DNA from: Ascoidea rubescens DSM 1968
Taxonomy: Eukaryota > Ascomycota > Saccharomycetes > Ascoideales > Ascoideaceae
Assembly (NCBI RefSeq): GCF_001661345.1
Contig: NW_017962927.1
Coordinates: 124,001 to 188,000, forward strand
Direction: 5' to 3'
DNA length: 64,000 nt
Of this stretch, positions 62,501-64,000 are shown piece by piece. The position numbers and the translations under genes are program-made. Each line of letters starts with the position of its first letter. Position 1 is the stretch's first letter. The notes beneath the pieces are model-generated. The model saw nothing but the letters and a program-made list of their open reading frames with translations. It made no database searches and was not told where the DNA came from.

Positions 62501-64000
62501 TTTTGAAGCTTTAATGAAACTTTTTTTGGGCGAAGAAAAATTATTCATTTTTGTTGGAGGTCTGGATCCTGGTCCTTTTTGTGGTGAAAATGAACTTAAT
62601 ATCTTTGGCGTACCGTTTCTCTTTATATTAGGTGGAGAATTTGGCCTAGAAATCTTTTTAGTATTGATTATTCCAGGAGAACTTAATGCATCAAGCGCTA
62701 TTACAGAAGAATTTCTTGAAGAACCTTTTTGCTGATACCTGTTACTTGTTGTTTTAAATAATTGAACATGAACATGTTCAGGACTGTTAAAGCCGGAAGA
62801 AGCTGCTGATGAAAGTTGATTGGGTGTTTTGCTGTAAGGTCCGATATTTGACGAATCTATATCTGAATGAGCTAAGGATACTGGTCTTTTGCTTGCACTT
62901 GGATTGAAATCGGATGTTCTTCTTGAATTAGATACAGAGTTTTTGGGTAATTTGTTACTATAATTATTCAAATTATCAGAAGAAGCCACAGAGTTGATGC
63001 GTCCCGTAAATGCACCATAGTTTGAGTAGTCATTTTCATTTTCCAAAATAGTGGCAGAAGATGCATTAAACTTGCTAAAAAGTCCCCCTTCTTTTGGAGA
63101 AGTATCATCAGCATCATCGCCTGCAATAAATTTATTGAACATTTTATCGAGTTTGGGTTTGGCAAATTTGCTGCTAAACCACCCAGATGTTTCATCAGAG
63201 ATATTTGTCTCGTTGATTCTTTCCAATAAATTCCTTAGTTCTACGGTAACAGTCTGAGAAACAGCATATTTCTGCGTTTTTAAGATCAAATTGAGATTTT
63301 CAGCAACTTTTAAACTCTCTTTGAAATAACCGTAATCTGCTAAATATTGAGCGTGCATCAACTTTGCAGTAAATAAATGTGGAAAATAATTGTTATTAAA
63401 TGTGTTATCGGCAGATGTTAATAAAATAAACTCATAAATTTCCGTCATGATAATGGATCTGATATCTTTTCCAACTCCCCCATAACCAATCATTTCAAAT
63501 GTGAAACCTGATTCTAATGGCATTGAACTTATTGGAATTAAAAATATCATTAAAACAACATGTCCGATATTTAAGAAATCATTCTGAATAAACGAAGAGC
63601 CAAAGAAAACACTAAAATCATGCTTATATGCAATATTGTTTGCAAGAATCATGCATAAAATTTGGTTCCAGTGACTTAAAATAAACTGCCATTCATGTTC
63701 AAATAGCTTCTGAAAAGAACAAGAGCGAGAAATCACATGTAGAACAAAGCTAATCAATTTGCTATCTAAATCATTTTTGTTTTTATATATATCATTAATA
63801 TACTGATCAGCAACGTATTGATATTTATCTGGACAAAGACTATTTGCTAGTAATAACGCCAATCCCCAATCTTTTTCATTTATGCAGAGTTTTAGAGCAG
63901 CTGACTTTTCACCCTTCCCAAGAAGCTCCAAGAATTTCCCGTTATTTGCTTTTTCCAATTTAAACGCATTTAGAGCTATTGCTGTGGATACAGTTGAACC
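59501..64000 (-). CDS. SEC16: COPII scaffold protein Sec16 (N-terminal part beyond right edge)
   Basis: The frame runs from the stop at 59501 to the window edge with no reliable start, giving about 1499 visible residues. The visible start (LELLGKGEKSAALKLCINEKDW) is in the helical central conserved domain that pairs with Sec13. That domain ends near GWFSSKFAKPKLDKMFNKFIAGDD. A Ser/Asn/Pro-rich region follows. Then come two copies of a KAKLGE-x-FxYDExLKRWV motif, the second followed by a PPPPP run, as in Sec16 of fungi and animals. The tail has FRNRAAKRREGRKKP and DFTQLMSEGRDKLI. Sec16 organises ER exit sites and binds Sec23, Sec24 and Sec31. The S. cerevisiae protein is about 2195 residues, so roughly a third is missing. 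Confidence 0.92.
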   Translation of the reverse strand, partial: GSTVSTAIALNAFKLEKANNGKFLELLGKGEKSAALKLCINEKDWGLALLLANSLCPDKYQYVADQYINDIYKNKNDLDSKLISFVLHVISRSCSFQKLFEHEWQFILSHWNQILCMILANNIAYKHDFSVFFGSSFIQNDFLNIGHVVLMIFLIPISSMPLESGFTFEMIGYGGVGKDIRSIIMTEIYEFILLTSADNTFNNNYFPHLFTAKLMHAQYLADYGYFKESLKVAENLNLILKTQKYAVSQTVTVELRNLLERINETNISDETSGWFSSKFAKPKLDKMFNKFIAGDDADDTSPKEGGLFSKFNASSATILENENDYSNYGAFTGRINSVASSDNLNNYSNKLPKNSVSNSRRTSDFNPSASKRPVSLAHSDIDSSNIGPYSKTPNQLSSAASSGFNSPEHVHVQLFKTTSNRYQQKGSSRNSSVIALDALSSPGIINTKKISRPNSPPNIKRNGTPKILSSFSPQKGPGSRPPTKMNNFSSPKKSFIKASKNAGFHDSPQLTNKNNHYAPVRKAELNHISSFSKPSSNKEVSKYSNQLQVDLQNKFVASKIENQKSFSSGVATSENFSSFDIANRKTVASGSYEKLERQSFEKKIESSKSSYSPTTNNKERNASVQSSDNSFFPLIQPKNNFSQPKPLVKPKTTTEPIFNKNSPAQTIKNSNKENPYSPVRQISNTKRSVSSNKYAPTNNNVSQQQQNIVETPTEDAQPYDYYTYSGYSYGDALIKETANDKSKASPVENSGPPNHNYFAPNTPLEHNQNEIIEIKLNSEQSDKFNFRNINVVAENHSPAPPLNDLTNAGIDHNLGNDELYSNVIIMDDIVDDEEEDESSKEQNTAKIQTTGWFSNWFNGSDKEVVHKAKLGEKNNFVYDEDLKRWVDHKDLEKRKEEEARKKEAKKKEDKKKEEERRKKQETKSLGSKNSQKGGFFGWLSKREKNEPKVHVAKLGEESKFYYDEKLKRWVNKDAPQEAETAAAPPPPPIKKKTTETLEGRGKAEFSAFKSAPPPLGSSASEPAIKIGSSKEDASVPDSSTGFSLIEVASGKTIPKRRTIRKNRINSPADLSILDVALGKSLPAIGTLKSTRAARRRAARAATSSKIANTVGEEKNDGKNEAIEKDSSEHKSPALPFNIKPETSTNPSNNKPILPSPAPQNSYSYVPISSDLFSEEDFPLEDKKTSLYSITKTENISLAESYANNSYTPNSLKKSEKDSTKENVENTNIKNENIENENIENKNIENEKKQIDPNTEATTIDIDNEALKHVSGDSATVRDSNLLGSTETDVKPNPIGTLEDHTNIILESNTDEPEHREDIKNNFEGDFENEKFSISNLNSSPLKIEEDIFEFSPITGNKNDSTEFELERDTEKKLDYVEPNVVAGMESKFDELTMSNTMMDQQDNSQLAEAGVKEDLQLNLPSPPKSSPPLSPPMSNNSSSPLPRLSSPPILSPDSPSGPQLGPPPPTFRNRAAKRREGRKKPHATPDFTQLMSEGRDKLI
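61086..61456 (-). repeat. Two copies of a C-terminal Sec16 motif
   Basis: Unit 1 (61456-61336) reads GWFSNWF, then KAKLGEKNNFVYDEDLKRWV. Unit 2 (61206-61086) reads GFFGWLS, then VAKLGEESKFYYDEKLKRWV. They are separated by a Lys/Glu-rich helix of about 43 residues. The similarity is at protein level; the DNA has diverged. Confidence 0.8.

Overview
The window is nuclear DNA of a budding yeast (Saccharomycotina). Every recognisable protein is a yeast housekeeping or cell-biology protein, introns are few and follow yeast rules (GTATGT or GTAAGT donors, TACTAAC-like branch points, short first exons), intergenic DNA is very A+T-rich, and many proteins carry long Asn-rich tracts. I could not fix the genus. 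I saw no clear evidence for or against CUG reassignment. I saw no tRNA, rRNA, LTR element, DNA transposon or CRISPR array.

Layout, left to right: IRC5-like SNF2 remodeller (-, cut by the left edge) / RSC8 (+); a Mug65-type dysferlin-domain protein (+) and, 66 bp behind it, an unrecognised gene with two predicted introns (+); CKA1 (-), UBX5 (-); a PRY-type CAP protein (+), ANP1 (+); CST6-type bZIP (-); a 1.9-kb gap holding a G+C-rich island; NOT3/NOT5 (-) with a 650-nt intron; AFG3 (-) / MRPL25 (+); BIM1 (-) / PRM1-like (+); PUP3 (+, intron); CMC2 (-, intron) / TSC11 (+); a broken FMP52 (+); LCL3 (+); a 57-codon gene with a mitochondrial-type presequence (+); CWC22 (+), SDS23 (+); a KRE2/KTR mannosyltransferase (-), RPC37 (-) / DBP7 (+); SEC16 (-, cut by the right edge).

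Themes: chromatin and transcription (IRC5, RSC8, CST6, RPC37, NOT3), mitochondria (AFG3, MRPL25, CMC2, LCL3, FMP52 relic, small presequence gene), Golgi and secretion (ANP1, KTR-type enzyme, SEC16, PRY), signalling (CKA1, TSC11, SDS23), RNA (CWC22, DBP7), protein turnover (PUP3, UBX5), and microtubules and mating (BIM1, PRM1). This is an ordinary mosaic of unrelated genes, not an operon or cluster. Several open reading frames extend upstream without an ATG, so starts were moved to the first ATG supported by the family.

Points most worth a second look: the FMP52 relic; the NOT3 intron with its only perfect TACTAAC about 330 nt from the acceptor; the G+C-rich island at about 22150-22640; the 57-residue presequence protein with a TATA/STRE promoter; the unrecognised spliced gene; the dyad-rich BIM1-PRM1 promoter with pheromone-response elements; four CACGTG boxes in 85 bp before SDS23; and a duplicated C-terminal motif in SEC16.
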